DNA from: Archilochus colubris
Taxonomy: Eukaryota; Chordata; Aves; Apodiformes; Trochilidae
Length of the DNA: 64,000 nucleotides
NCBI GenBank assembly: GCA_023079485.1
Contig: CM041108.1
Location: 3,534,001 to 3,598,000 of the forward strand
Reading direction: 5' to 3'
Shown here: one piece after another, positions 12,501 through 23,508 of the stretch
Position numbering within the stretch: position 1 is the stretch's first letter
Layout of the letters: the number at the start of each line of letters is the position of its first letter
The notes under the pieces: model-generated
What the model saw: only the letters and a program-made list of their open reading frames with translations
The model's database searches: none
Told to the model about the DNA's origin: nothing
Translations under genes and position numbers: made by a program

Positions 12501-15500
12501 AATAAGAGCAGAATTCTCCTTGCACTCCCACTCTTACCTCTGGCAGGTCTCATTTTAAGGATTGAAAGTGACCAAAAGGATTGAATTAATTGCACTGAGG
12601 TTCAACACGGCCAAGTGCCGCATCCTGCACTTTGGCCACAACAACCCCAAGCAGCCCTACAGGCTGGGGACAGAGTGGTTGGAGAGCAGCCAGGCAGAAA
12701 GGGACCTGGGAGTCTGGATTGCCAGGAAGCTGAACAGGAGCCAGCAGTGTGCCCAGGTGGCCAAGAAGGCTAATGGCATCCTGGGCTGGCTCAGGAACAG
12801 CGTGGCCAGCAGGTCCAGGGAAGGGATTCTGCCCCTGTGCTCAGCCCTGGTGAGGCCACAGCTTGAGTCCTGTGTCCAGTTCTGGGCCCCTCAGCTCAGG
12901 AAGGAGATTGAGGTGCTGGAGCAGGTCCAAAGGAGGCAACTGGGCTGGTGAAGGGACTCGAGCACAGATCCTATGAGGAGAGGCTGAGAGAGCTGGGGGT
13001 GTTCAGCCTAAAGAAGAGGAGGCTCAGGGAAGACCTCATCACTCTCTGCAACTCCCTGAAAGGAGGTTAGAGCTGGGGGGGGGTTGGGCTCTTTTCCCAG
13101 GCAACTCTCAGCAAGACAAGAGGGCAGGGTCTCAAGTTGTGCCAGGGGAGGTTTAGGTTGGAGATGAGAAAGAATTTCTTTCTGGAGAGGGTGATCAGGC
13201 ATTGGAATGGGCTGCCCAGGGAAGTAGTGGATTCTCCGTGTCTGGAGACCTTTCCAAAGAGCCTGGATGTGGCACTGAGTGCCATGGGCTGGGAACCACG
13301 GGGGGAGTGGATCAAGGGTTGGACTTGATGATCTCTGAGGTCCCTTCCAACCCAGCCAGTTCTATGATTCTATGATTCTAAGTCAAATTACACCGTGTTG
13401 CCTTTGAATCTAGATGAGTAATTGCTGATCATCAGAATCACAAAGCAATACTTCCTCAGTCAAAAATGATTTTTTTTTTTAAACAGCTTGACTGTTAGAA
13501 GAAAAGCAACTGAGAAGCAGATTATTATTAATAATAGTAACCTTTCTTTGTTCTCAAACCTGCAATGGGAAGTTGACAGGCATGAAGAACACATCCCTTG
13601 TCACAGCAAAAGCTTAGAAGTGAAGGGTGATGCCATTTCATCATGACATTACTACAGAAACAATTCCAGAATCTTTTAAATCTCTTTCAAGAATAGATTA
13701 ATTTGTAGAAATGTAGATTTTAAAACCTGTCAGTGGAAATCCGGAATGATCAGCTAATTTCAAGCACAGAGTGATGCAAAAACACCAAGAAATTTCTGTC
13801 TCCAAATCAAATGTGCATTTCTTTAAAGGGCAAATTCAGGTTAAACTCAGCTGCAGAGGAACTAATTCTGTGCACTGAATTTTCTGTTTTATGTTCCTGG
13901 GTGTTAGTTAATCCTTTTGTGATAAACTTACACCTAACTTTTACTTTAAGATACAGTGAGTAGTTAATCATTTAGCTCTCTACAACAAAATTAGGGTTTT
14001 TCTCGTTTCAGCTGAGTCTGACTGCACTTATTTATTGCAAAAAAAATGGATTTTTCTGTGAGACACAAACAGCCTTGTTCTCTGTGGCATTCTTCATATA
14101 TGAAGCGTGAGAAAACTAATGAAAATAGAGGAGAGAAACAAGTCTGAACTCAGGGGAACAGAAAGAGAAGGAAATTTGCCCTTCGGTTACTATCATAATC
14201 CTAATTCTTCTTAGAAGCATTCAAGCAGTAATACATAAACAGCTCCTAGATGAAACACATGAGTAATTATTCCAGCTTAGTTTGTCTGCCCTGGGACTTG
14301 CAGCTAACATCTTAAAGCTTTAATTTGTCATGGACACCCAGGGATATCTGTGTCCCATTGCACCTGGGTTAACTGGTTACAGTTTGAAACTGGACCCACT
14401 GAACAGACAAAAAGAACCAAGTTTTAATAAGCACCAGGATGGGATCATCAGGAGGCTTGGAATGATGTTTCTGCTGTTAGCTTTGCAAATCCTCTAAGTT
14501 TTGGGGCTGTTCAGTTGGATTCCCTTGGAAACCAAGAGATTTGAGGTGAGAAGCAAATGAGCATGACCAGGAGAATGGTTTGCTCAGCTCTGAGGTCTGG
14601 CTCCCTGCTGCTTTCTACAAATAGCTTTATCCTAAATCGTTTGATCACTGTAGAACTTACAGGACAAACCCTGCTCTGTTTGTTCTTAGAGCTGATCAAG
14701 ACCAGAAGTGACCCAGGGAGTGGTGGTGCTGCCTTGCTCTTTGGACAAAAATTATTTCAGTGTCTCTTTCCACCTTTGTGCCTTGGTGTTAAATACCCTG
14801 AGCAAATCAGTGGTTTTCAGTGTGCTCTCTGTTTCCCAGTCACCATTCCTATTTTTTTTTTGTTCTTGTTTTGTTTTACTGAAGATCTTTGGATTATTGA
14901 GAAGAAAATATTAATCAGAGGGAGAAATAGAACTGCAAACCCACCCAATCCATAACTATTTCCTTGCCTTTTTGCTGTCTTCAGGCTTTTTTTGCCCTTC
15001 CCTTTGCATTAAGTGTCCTGAGATGCTTTGGCTTTTTTTCCCTGGATTTCCTCCATGGCTTTCTGGATCTATCTCTGGAGCACTTTTTCCTTGTGGGATT
15101 AGGGGTGGCAGCATGGTGCTGAGATGCCTGCCAGGTGTGGGAGCTGCTGGGATTTCTTGGTGCTGTTGCTCCATGGTTTGTGTGAACTGGGAGATTGTCC
15201 AGAGGGCTGTTTGGGAACTGTGAACAGAAGATGGAGAAGGCCTTAAAAAAAGAAAGAAGGGGGGAAATAAAGAACCTTTGTTTGTACACAGCAGCTGGCA
15301 CCAGGAATCTGTGCATGGGATGGTCCTGGCCCACAGAATTTACTGGCAACATGAGGATGGGAAGATGAGTATTTCACAAAGAGTGGCTTTGCTTGCACCC
15401 AAGTGTATGGCAGCTTGGGTGTTTAAACCAAATGGAAAAAATTAGAGATGAGGAAGCATTCAGCCTGATTCAAAACTACTTTAAGGCAATAAAAACTGCC

Positions 15501-18500
15501 TTTAAATGGCTTTAAGTCAGGCCTGCTGAGTACTGGAAGAATTGGCTCTGTGAAATCACACTTTCATTTTTACCAAAGCAGATGAAATTCCACAGAACTA
15601 GGGATTTCCATGCCCTTTTCCAGGTGTAGTGAGCCTGTATGGCACTGGTATGACTCTGGATATTCCCAAAAGGCAAGTTTTGATATAATTCTACTCAGTA
15701 GACATAGGTTATGCACAGGGCTCTCAGCCATCTGCTTTTTGAACTTAATTTTCAAGCCTTTCAGAAGGAAACCTTCAATTGTGGAGAATTCTATGGAATT
15801 TTTCCTTTCCAAGACCATATTTAAAAATCAATACTCCCAGTGAAACTGAGTAACAATCTATAATGGAAGCTTTGTAGCAAAATAATTTTATACTTTGGAC
15901 TGGAAAACAATTTCTTGCCCATATGTATTTTTTTTCTGGGCATCACAGAGTTATAATAATACTGTTCCAACACTTATTTCCTTACCATGAACTACTGATA
16001 GCATAGTTCTGATACCTTTTATCCACATGAATATGTCTTTTGCTGTTCTGAAGTGAGCCTGGATGCTGCACCAGTTCTTGAAAACTGCCATCAAAAGCAG
16101 ATGAAATATCCCCCTGGTTTGGATGTGCTTGACCATTGGCATTGTCCTCTCTTGCAGAAAGCTGCACACTGGGATGGTTGTATAAAGTTTGCTGGTCATC
16201 TAGAAGGCCATTTAGAGGATCATGCTGATATTTCTTGTTCTCCTTGCTGGCGTGTGCTGGAGGTACAGCAGATGTGGTAAAATCCTTCTTAACAAAATGT
16301 CTGGAATTTGGGACATTGTTTAAGGCAGTATTGGGGTTTGGTGCTGTAGCAGTGTGAAGGTAAAGAGGACAACCTGGACACAGACATTTCTGGGGCTTGC
16401 TGCTGTTGTCTTGCTCCACTTTCTGCACAGGAGCAGTCTGAATTTTTGAAGTTTGGAGGGAGTTAGACTTCTCTTCTGCTGGTTTTCCTGATGGCTTTTG
16501 TCTATCATCCCTTGGGAAAGCTCTTCCTTTGAGATTCTGGTGGGATTTTGATTTATTTCTCTTGGAGTGCTTATTTTGGAGTTCCTATAAGAAATCATCA
16601 AAAGTGGGGTGAATTCAGACTGATGCCAATGATTTAAATGATTTTATTTTTAAACCCAGCTCTCCTCCCTGCCCTGTATCCTGCAAAACATTATCTAAAG
16701 GAGAAGAAACAATTTAAGAATCGAAGCACACCAGGACTGCTGTGAACCTTGAGCTTCATTGAGCCTAAATCTGAAGTTTATTTCAGATTCATCCATTTCC
16801 AGTTACAGCATCAGGTGTTCCTCATTTTGGGCAAAAACGTGGCTTTCCTTAGAGGGAATGGATGAATCCATTCTCAGCCCATTTAATCCTTGTCAGCATT
16901 AAAATCCTCCATTTCATCCTCCTGTCTCTCCAGGGTTCTTTTGTTAGCAACACTTGCAATCAGTCTGTAGCATATGCACTCAGAATAACTGCTTAATGGT
17001 AGGTATTAAATCCACATATAGAGCAGAATGTTTTGGCAGAAGCTTTAGCACTGGGGAATCCTGACTCCTGGTGCCAAGATGATGATTTGTTAGTTTGACC
17101 TCTGCTGTCCTGATGAATATTTTGGCATACAGTGCCACTAGTGGAAAGCATGACCTGCTGCCAAACTGGGACCAGGCCAGTGCTTCCCCATTAAAACCCA
17201 GGGAGCACTCCTCCATTCTGAAATTCCATATATAAAGCACACCTCTCCCAACAAATAAAAGCATAAAATCTTGTTTATCCTGGAAGTTCAGGTTCCAGTC
17301 TTAAGAGAACAAGAGGGCAATCAAGCAGTCTGAGGTTACAGCTTTACATATTCAGTGCTTTTACACATCAATTTCAATTATCACGTTCTGTTGAAAAGGG
17401 ACCTTGAGCTGCTGTGCCCTCAGGTTCCACATCTCTTCAGGCTTCACATCCCCAGGCTGGCATGGTAGGACACTCTGTTCTGGCTCCTCATCAACAGTTT
17501 TAGGATCTGCAACCTACAGAACAAGAATGTTTTATGCCCACAACCCACCCAGATAAAAGCCTTTAAAAAATCTTGGAGAAAGAATGAGAAATAATTTGCC
17601 TCCTATAGAAGCTGAGTATGAAGCACAGAAACCTACTTGTAACTCTCAAATGCCTGGGCTTCTCCATTTATATGAGAGCCAGTGGATGTACCTAATAACA
17701 GAAAACCAACTAGAAAGTCATCATTGCCCAAGCAATCAGCCAGCAGAGCAAGATATTGATGGATGACACGCACCATAGGATGTTCTTTAACAAGAGAGTC
17801 ATTCAGAACAAGATGACAAAACAGAGCAATGTTGGTAGAAAAGTACAAGGAGTAGCTGCAGAAAGAAAAAAACTCTAGAGGACATAGGCTGGCAATGATA
17901 GCAAACTGCTTGTGCAAAATAACCACCCCCCAGACAAGAATATCTTCACATAGCCAGAGCTAGGGGAGCATGATGGGTGGGAATGGAGTTGCAGCAATTG
18001 TCTGAGGGTGGCTGCTGGCACTGGAGGTTTCTAAGCCATGAAATATATTGTAAGTATGGCAATAATCACTTTTTTTCTTGAAAGCATCCACCATTTTTTC
18101 CCCCAATCAATAAAACTTCATAAAACCCTTTTTTTTTTTTAATTTTTTTAAGTACTCTGGCAGGTGTGGCCTCAATGAGCTGTGCAGTTAGGGAATCTCA
18201 CACCTAACCATGAGTTGGATTTGTGGCAGAGGTACCTCTGTACCATGGCACTGAGATGGGCACCATGGCTGTGAGCAAGAGAATGATCAACTGAACACCA
18301 CAGTGGTGAAATCAGTGTGAAGAAAGTGTTAAATCCTTCTGGGGAGTTCTCGTTTTTTGGGGGGTGGAAGATTAGGACAGTAGGAAGAGCTGGGTAGGGT
18401 CTGTTGCTGAGGTTTGAGGTGATTTTGGTGCTCCACGTGGGGATGGAGATGGGGTGAGTTGGGACTGGAAAACTTCACAAATGGGAATTTACCCCCCAGG

Positions 18501-21500
18501 TTTCCTGAGGTGTGGATAGACACAGCTTTGCAGCCAGTAAGATGGTTTTGGTGGAACTGTACTGATGGTTTACTGGGCAGGTAAAGCATACTTCTACATT
18601 ATCTCTTTGAAAGAGGAACAGGACACAACCTCTGCCAGCATGATTTTTTTTTTATTTATTTTTTTATTTATTTTTTTTGGGTGAACTATTCTATTAATAC
18701 CAATCAAATCGAGCAAATGATCAAATGAAATTGCATTTTGAGCATCATAAGCTGTGTAATGCCTATTCTGTTAAATTGAGGCCCATAATTGCTTCTCTAC
18801 TGAAAAGATACAACAAAGGCAGCAATCATGGCATGTCATTATCCCAGACTAGGAAACCGGCCTTTGCAGGGAGGACTTCAAAGGCTTCTGGTTCTCGAAT
18901 TGCATTTGGCTGCTATTGTTGAAGCGAAGGCAATCTTGATTAGGTGTTTACACTGAGCTAAGGCGCAGTGCACAGAGAGTCTGAGTGCCTTGGTCTAGAG
19001 CCATTAAAAAATTGTACATTATGTTCCTTGCTTTGAAGTAAGGGGCTTGGAGGTAGGGAAGCAACTCGTATTGAGTACAGCTGAGCTAGATTGGGCCACT
19101 GCTTCTCTCTCTTTTTCTCTCTCTCTCAAAGAAACTCATCATCGGGTTCTTAAAGAATCAGGCAACACTGCAAAGAACTTGATGCTTTAGAAAATGCTGT
19201 AGAAATTAGTAAGTATATAGATCAACACACTTTTATGGTATGTTTGGATACGTATGGCCTGCTGTCTCTATGCACGGGGGTAACAGCCCTAAATGCAGCC
19301 CTAAAAAGGCTGCAAATATTTTAGCCTTTTTTATGTCAGGGATAAAAAGCTGCCTGCAAAGTGCCTCCTGCACACTGTTTCACTCCCACAGCAAATAAAT
19401 ATAAGCAGCAAAGCTCAAACAACCCAGTTTAGGGAAAAAATCCTGTTCAGAACACCTCTGGTGGCTCCAGCAACCAAGTGGCTTCTTTGCTGTTTTGTAT
19501 ACTTGGTGGTTTGGCACTTTTGATGCTCTTTCCCAAGTGTGGTGCCCAAAGTTGGCTTATGGGGCCAGATCTAGTCAAGAAGATGCTCCTGTCAGGCCAC
19601 TTTTTGTCTGCTCAGAGAAGGTGACCCAATGGATGTCTGGGTTGAGAACAAGAGAGGAGAGACCTCCCTGTGCCTCCCTCCCCACAGCTGGCAGGAGGTG
19701 GTGATGCTGTTGCAGCTCAGTCCGTGTTTAGAGGTAAAAACCACACCTACACACATGCTGGCATGGCTACTTCAGCAAGGTAATCTTAGAACATAGTCCT
19801 AGTTTTAGCAGGACTTATTTTTTTGGTTGTTTGTATCTATGACCTCTCTTTGAATAGTCCCTGCACAACCAAGTCCTGATCCCTGGCTCCAGTACTTAAA
19901 TATGAAACATTTTCAGAATTCCCTGAGCAGTAAACATAATCATATCAACCCAGCTTTAATTAGCATCAATCTACACTAATTATTTTTTACCACCAAGCAA
20001 ATTATAACTGAAAAAAAAAAAAAGCCCAAGTACTCTTAATAGGTCTGCTGGAAAAAATCTTGTCCAGTGTTAACATTCCCTGCAATGCAGTCAGCAGATG
20101 CCCTCTAGTGTTGTGTCAACTGTTCATTAGCCTTGGAAAAGGTGTCACTTGGAGCAGAAAGTCTCTGTAGTGTTCCAGTTTAAGAATTTTCTCTGCTGCA
20201 ACTCGTGGAGCCACTCAAGGACTCCCACCTTCCCATTATGCATAATAAGGAGCAAGCAAAAGCAGCAAACTCATCTATAATCGTTCATTAGGATCTGTGA
20301 TGATGTTTCCACTTAATCTTTAACACGAGTTGCCTGACATCTTGCAGTCAATAAAAAGAAAGTTAGGTCCTTCAAAGCCAAGTCCATCACCAGGATCTGC
20401 TGGCTGATTTCAAAGCTAAGGTGTGATCTGGCTGAGAAAGCAAGCAGGGGGGAAGGGTTGTCTGACCACTAAATCTTACACCTATTTCTTCAGTATTCCT
20501 ACATGTATGGCCCTAAATGACCTCCCAAAAAGGCTGAATGAGATTCAGACCCACCTGCTTTTGAAGAACTTCTTGTTTTTTACTGTGCAATTGCAGGTAG
20601 GAATTTGTCTTCTCTGTACGTAACCCTAAAGTCTGTTTATTTTTTTCCACAAAGTCTTTTTTTGCTCTCTGTGCTCGACCTTCTTGAGTCTGAAGAGAAA
20701 AAGCACTGGGAGCACCTCTGAAATGAGAGCCATCTGCAGATCCCTTCTCTTTGGTGTGTAGCTTGGGAAGTTCTCTGCTCACCATGGCTTTTGGCTCAAG
20801 AAAACTTCGAGACTTTGCACCAAACTCTGAGAAGGATTCTGGTGGCTTTTCCTGCTGTTGATGCCTTTCTTTCTCAGAGCCATTAATGGCATGGAGGTAA
20901 AATGGTTCCTGTGAAAAGTCCATGGTGTCTCCTCTACCAGCTTGAAATCCTTTTTCTGCCTTGGGAAATTCTTCTGATGGGTTTTTTGTGTTCTTGCAGT
21001 TAGGTTTGTCTGTTACACGGAAATACTTGTCCACAGACTGGTGTTTCCTACTGAAAAAAGAAGCACAAAGTGTCTATGGATAAATTCTATATTGTGTCAG
21101 TGTGCAATCTGAGCCAGGAAATGTCCTGCAAATAAGGTCCCCTGAATTATCTGAGTGCACACAATATGGCTGTTTGTAGGATGGGGATCAGAACAGTTTT
21201 ATTAAGCAGTTTTTAGTAGAAAATATAGGCAGGGCCTCCTCTTACCTTTTGATTTTCATTATCACTGCAGGATGACTTGGCCTAACATTTAGATCTAAAT
21301 CTAGCACAGAAATCATAAACACTGTTGGAATAAATTAAAGCATGACATTATTTTAATGTGCTGCTTCTGTTATTTCCTTTAAAATGATGTAGCCAACTAC
21401 ACACAGGGTGTGTTGCTCATTCTTCAGTGACTCTGCTGTGTGAAAGAAAAGAGATATTCCTGGTAAAACCCCTCTCTCACATGTCAGTGGGATTCACTGA

Positions 21501-23424
21501 GCAAAATCAGCCTGCAGGTCTGCATTTTTAGGCTTTCCTCTCATTCCTATGAAACATTGTGATGATTTAGTAAAAAAACCCCAAAACCTCCATAAAAGAT
21601 TTAAAATAACTTTCAGGAGATGTGCAGGCAGAGGCAGGTGTAAGGAATGTTGGAGAAAAAAAGCTTTTTTAAAGATTTTTTTTTTTTCTTGACTGGACCT
21701 GCAGGTCCTGTCCTGGGTTTTTGGACACTGCCCAACACTGAGCTTTTCAAATTGACATTTACAGGCACTGAAACCTGGGTGAGTCTTCAGCCCCAGTTAA
21801 AAGAAATGTCCTGATCTGCTGAGTTCTCCTCACTGTGGCATCAATAATTATATTAACATGTCCAGAAATTGTTTATTCACCCTTTCTCAATCAGTTACAC
21901 GCCTGTGCCTGCATTTCAAGCAGCTCCTGATAAGCAAATAATCTATTTTTCTGGTAATATTTTCATTTCAGGTAAGCATGGGTGCCATGGTACCCTGCGG
22001 GCTGGAGATGCCACGATTTCCACCAGGGAAACCATCATTATTCCTAGTTGCCATACACCAGGGGTAAAGAGAAATGGGTCAGCATCTTTCTGATCAAGTC
22101 CAGAAATATGTGATGTAATTGCAATGATTCAAATAACAGGGTCTATAATGCTGAGGAGTTGTATTGTGCTGAAATGTGTGCACAGCAGCTCAATTGTATT
22201 GTGCAGGCCAGGTCACCCCCGGGAAGAAAATGAGTGTGAAGAGCTCCTTCATCTCTAATCATCTGCAGAGAAAAAGTGCACCTTTTATTCCTCCCCCCAA
22301 CTCGATGTAAAGGTTAGATGGACTCTGTACTCATCAACAAAACTGTTGTGTGCAGACAACAGATGCAGTGTTTCCTCTTCAAATTCCGAGGTTAGTAATG
22401 GATGTAGAGAGGGGGGTTCGGATCTATATGCTGTGATATTTGCTGGGGTTAATGGACTGTGTTGGAGTACTTACTAGGCTAAGTTCAAACAAAATAAAAT
22501 CAAATTTCCATTTAATGAAGAGCCTCACATTCAGCATAGTATTCGGGGGAAAAAAATCATGCAAAATTAGAGCATGATTCTAGTACAATTAACATCATTT
22601 CAGCTCACAATAAAATATTCAATAACTGGCCATTCTGCCTGTCGAGGAGGTGAATAAAAGCATGCTATTAATCATTTAGCCTTCATTTGTTTGCCATTTT
22701 ATTTGAAGTAGACAATTAAAATGAAACTGCGCATTATTATTACTTCAGGTTTCATTTAATCTCTTTAAACTTGAGAATTACTCCCAGTTTATACAGTGTT
22801 AAATCTTTTCTCCATATGACAGCAAATTAAATTATATTTTATGTACCAAGTTAATGCTTTCTAAAGAATGTTTAAAGGTAATGGTAACCCTGGAAACTTT
22901 AGATTTATACAGCTATGAGGACAAACTGCATTTATTCAACACACCAAGTTTTGCCTGCAAGTTTTCTTACAGGAATTGGCCTTGTTTGCTCAGCATGGGT
23001 CTTTTTTGTAAGGAATGAAAAGAGGATGTGTGGGTCCTGTTGTGCCTGGTCCATGTGAGGAGGTCACAGTTATTCTACTAATTGACTAAAAGCCTGTACC
23101 TTACCTTCTGGTACCATCATCCTTTTGGGTTCCATGTGTGTCATACTCAGCTCCTTCATCCTCTTCTAAACTCATCACCTCCAAGCTGTCTTCTTCTAAG
23201 CTGTCACTCTCTGTCTCATCAGAAAACAGGCCCAGCAGTATTTCATTTTCACAAATCCACTGCTGGAGTTCTGACTGGTACCATCCCTCCTGAACCAAGC
23301 TTTCAGAAACAGACTCTTGCAGACCTGGGGCAAAACCCCCTCTCCTTACAGATGTTTTTTTCCAGTTAGCAGGGTGGAAATCAGGCTGCATGAGTACAGC
23401 TCGGGGCAGATGGTATTTACTCAT
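9297..23424 (-). CDS. JHY: JHY, junctional cadherin complex regulator homolog (C11orf63), complete, eight coding exons
   Basis: JHY is a mostly disordered vertebrate protein. Mouse mutants develop hydrocephalus with abnormal ependymal motile cilia. Coding exons in transcription order are 23105-23424, 20555-21050, 17403-17513, 14968-15217 after 15986-16584, then 12336-12416, 11491-11613 and 9297-9500. They join in frame to 727 codons plus stop, slightly shorter than human. Matches recalled from human include [12 protein letters not shown] and [10 protein letters not shown] in exon 2, WNLRAQQLK in exon 3, [12 protein letters not shown] in exon 6, [15 protein letters not shown] in exon 7, and [12 protein letters not shown] with the end ALRTLHIF in exon 8. 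The start chosen is MSKYHLP, like the human MSKRKL start. An in-frame ATG lies 18 codons upstream at 23478 and could be used. About 40 human residues between exons 3 and 4 have no counterpart here, although phase is kept. The intron after exon 5 uses a GC donor. Two CR1 copies lie in introns. Confidence 0.9.
9501..11490 (-). other. JHY: JHY intron 7
   Basis: The intron is about 2.0 kb and holds a CR1 fragment (10201-10935) in the opposite orientation to JHY. The rest is AT-rich sequence without recognisable genes. Confidence 0.8.
10201..10935 (+). mobile_element. CR1 LINE fragment 1
   Basis: This is a 5'-truncated CR1 that encodes the C-terminal part of the reverse-transcriptase protein, with [20 protein letters not shown] and [18 protein letters not shown]. 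Frames are broken between segments near 10560-10600. The usual 3' end (GAGGTCCCTTCCAACCC and ATTCTATG repeats) is missing after GATGATCTC. It belongs to the same young group as the copies at 12596, 47549 and 53881, sharing GGGAACCACGGGGGGAGTGG. Confidence 0.93.
11491..11613 (-). CDS. JHY: JHY exon 7
   Basis: The 41-codon exon has the acceptor CTCTCAG and donor AAG|GTGAGA, with phase 0 at both ends. It encodes [20 protein letters not shown] followed by a Pro/Val segment ending SASRQK. This is the most human-like part of JHY in the window. Confidence 0.93.
12336..12416 (-). CDS. JHY: JHY exon 6
   Basis: The 27-codon exon has the acceptor TTTTTTAG and donor ACA|GTAAGT, with phase 0 at both ends. 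It reads [20 protein letters not shown] then YETIKET, the highly conserved LGGLGPD block of JHY. A second AG eight bases inside the exon would break phase and is not favoured. Confidence 0.9.
12417..14967 (-). other. JHY: JHY intron 5, GC-AG type, with CR1 copy 2
   Basis: The donor reads AAG|GCAAGG and the acceptor TTTTTTAG. A CR1 element lies at 12596-13380. The remainder is AT-rich, without further genes seen. Confidence 0.75.
12596..13380 (+). mobile_element. CR1 LINE fragment 2, with intact 3' end
   Basis: This is a 5'-truncated CR1 starting at GAGGTTCAACACGGCCAAG. The RT C-terminal coding part is frame-broken near 12950. It has the full 3' end with GAGGTCCCTTCCAACCCAGC and tandem ATTCTATG units. 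It is nearly identical to copy 1 over long stretches, which suggests insertion within a short time span. Confidence 0.95.
14968..15217 (-). CDS. JHY: JHY exon 5
   Basis: The acceptor is TTCACAG. The exon enters with one base completing a Cys codon and reads [20 protein letters not shown], matching human SQTV...TQIMEQHQQ. It continues with LPPLIPQ and a Lys-rich end EDSKK. It leaves in phase 0 at a GC donor. No GT donor compatible with the reading frame was found before the in-frame TAG at 14957-14959. Confidence 0.85.
15218..15985 (-). other. JHY: JHY intron 4
   Basis: This is 768 bases of AT-rich intron in which no recognisable gene or repeat is seen. Confidence 0.7.
15986..16584 (-). CDS. 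JHY: JHY exon 4 (large central exon)
   Basis: The 599-base exon has the acceptor TTATAG and donor ATG|GTAAGG. It starts in phase 0 with [20 protein letters not shown] and ends with two bases of a Cys codon after NYAISSS. It encodes a low-complexity polar central region, including [10 protein letters not shown] and [12 protein letters not shown]. Similarity to human is weak, so assignment rests on phase, position and the flanking conserved exons. Confidence 0.82.
16585..17402 (-). other. JHY: JHY intron 3
   Basis: This intron is 818 bases. Human JHY has about 40 residues between the segments encoded on either side, and I could not find a counterpart here. It may have been lost, or a divergent small exon may be hidden. 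Confidence 0.6.
17403..17513 (-). CDS. JHY: JHY exon 3
   Basis: The 37-codon exon has the acceptor TTCTGTAG and a poor donor, AAG|GTCCCT. It encodes [20 protein letters not shown] through [12 protein letters not shown], matching human DPEDKWHQRAQQLK. A longer reading to a GT near 17357-17365 is possible, because the frame stays open for about 11 more codons. Confidence 0.75.
18690..18960. promoter_or_regulatory. Candidate conserved noncoding element in JHY intron 2
   Basis: This is complex, repeat-free sequence bounded by a T/A-rich tract on the left. It includes CTATTAATACCAATCAAATC, TGATCAAATGAAATTGCAT and CTATTGTTGAAGCG, which are possible HOX/PBX, C/EBP or SOX-type cores. It is noticeably different from the low-complexity intron around it. 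Conservation is inferred from texture only. Confidence 0.3.
20235..20246. promoter_or_regulatory. Perfect 12-bp palindrome ATTATGCATAAT, POU-type
   Basis: The palindrome contains overlapping ATGCATAAT half-sites on both strands, like POU homeodomain dimer sites. It is surrounded by AT-rich complex sequence with GTTCATTAGG nearby. It lies about 300 bases downstream of JHY exon 2 in transcription order. Confidence 0.3.
20555..21050 (-). CDS. JHY: JHY exon 2
   Basis: The acceptor is TTTTTTCAG followed by a second AG three bases on, a CAGTAG tandem, so the first codon is optional. The donor is CAG|GTGGGT, phase 0. Conserved parts are [18 protein letters not shown] then [11 protein letters not shown], matching the human FVEKNKLTLGL...DSYLQLHNKK. 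The rest is polar and divergent. Confidence 0.9.
21051..23104 (-). other. JHY: JHY intron 1 (between coding exons 1 and 2)
   Basis: This is 2.05 kb of intron. The right half (22290-22870) looks like a conserved regulatory element. The left half is ordinary AT-rich intron with a T tract at 21680. Confidence 0.65.
22290..22870. promoter_or_regulatory. Candidate conserved noncoding element in JHY intron 1
   Basis: This long, repeat-free, AT-rich stretch is dense in homeodomain cores: GCTATTAATCATTTAGCC, GACAATTAAAATGAAAC, GCATTATTATTACTTCAGG, TTTCATTTAATC and CAATTAACATCATTTC. It also contains GGTGAATAAAAGCATGC. The density exceeds that of neighbouring intron and is typical of enhancers around developmental genes. 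BSX, about 21 kb away, is the plausible target. Confidence 0.35.
23105..23424 (-). CDS. JHY: JHY coding exon 1
   Basis: It starts [20 protein letters not shown] and includes an acidic Ser/Asp/Glu-rich segment ([12 protein letters not shown]), as in human JHY. The donor AG|GTAAGG leaves two bases of an Arg/Ser codon. The likely acceptor is TTCCAAACACAG at 23509, giving an 84-base 5' leader that holds an in-frame upstream ATG at 23478. Confidence 0.85.
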
Positions 23425-23508
23425 GTTGTAAGTGTGTGGAGAAGAAACTAAGATATACTTTCTATGTGAAGAATTCATCCTGTATTGCACTGGCAGTATA
23501 CACCAGTC

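Larger units (their letters stand above)
17514..20554 (-). other. JHY: JHY intron 2 with candidate conserved elements
   Basis: This 3.0-kb intron contains an A/T homopolymer zone at 18644-18680, a block at 18690-18960 with regulatory-DNA texture, and a POU-like palindrome at 20235-20246. No protein-coding gene is recognised. Confidence 0.65.
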
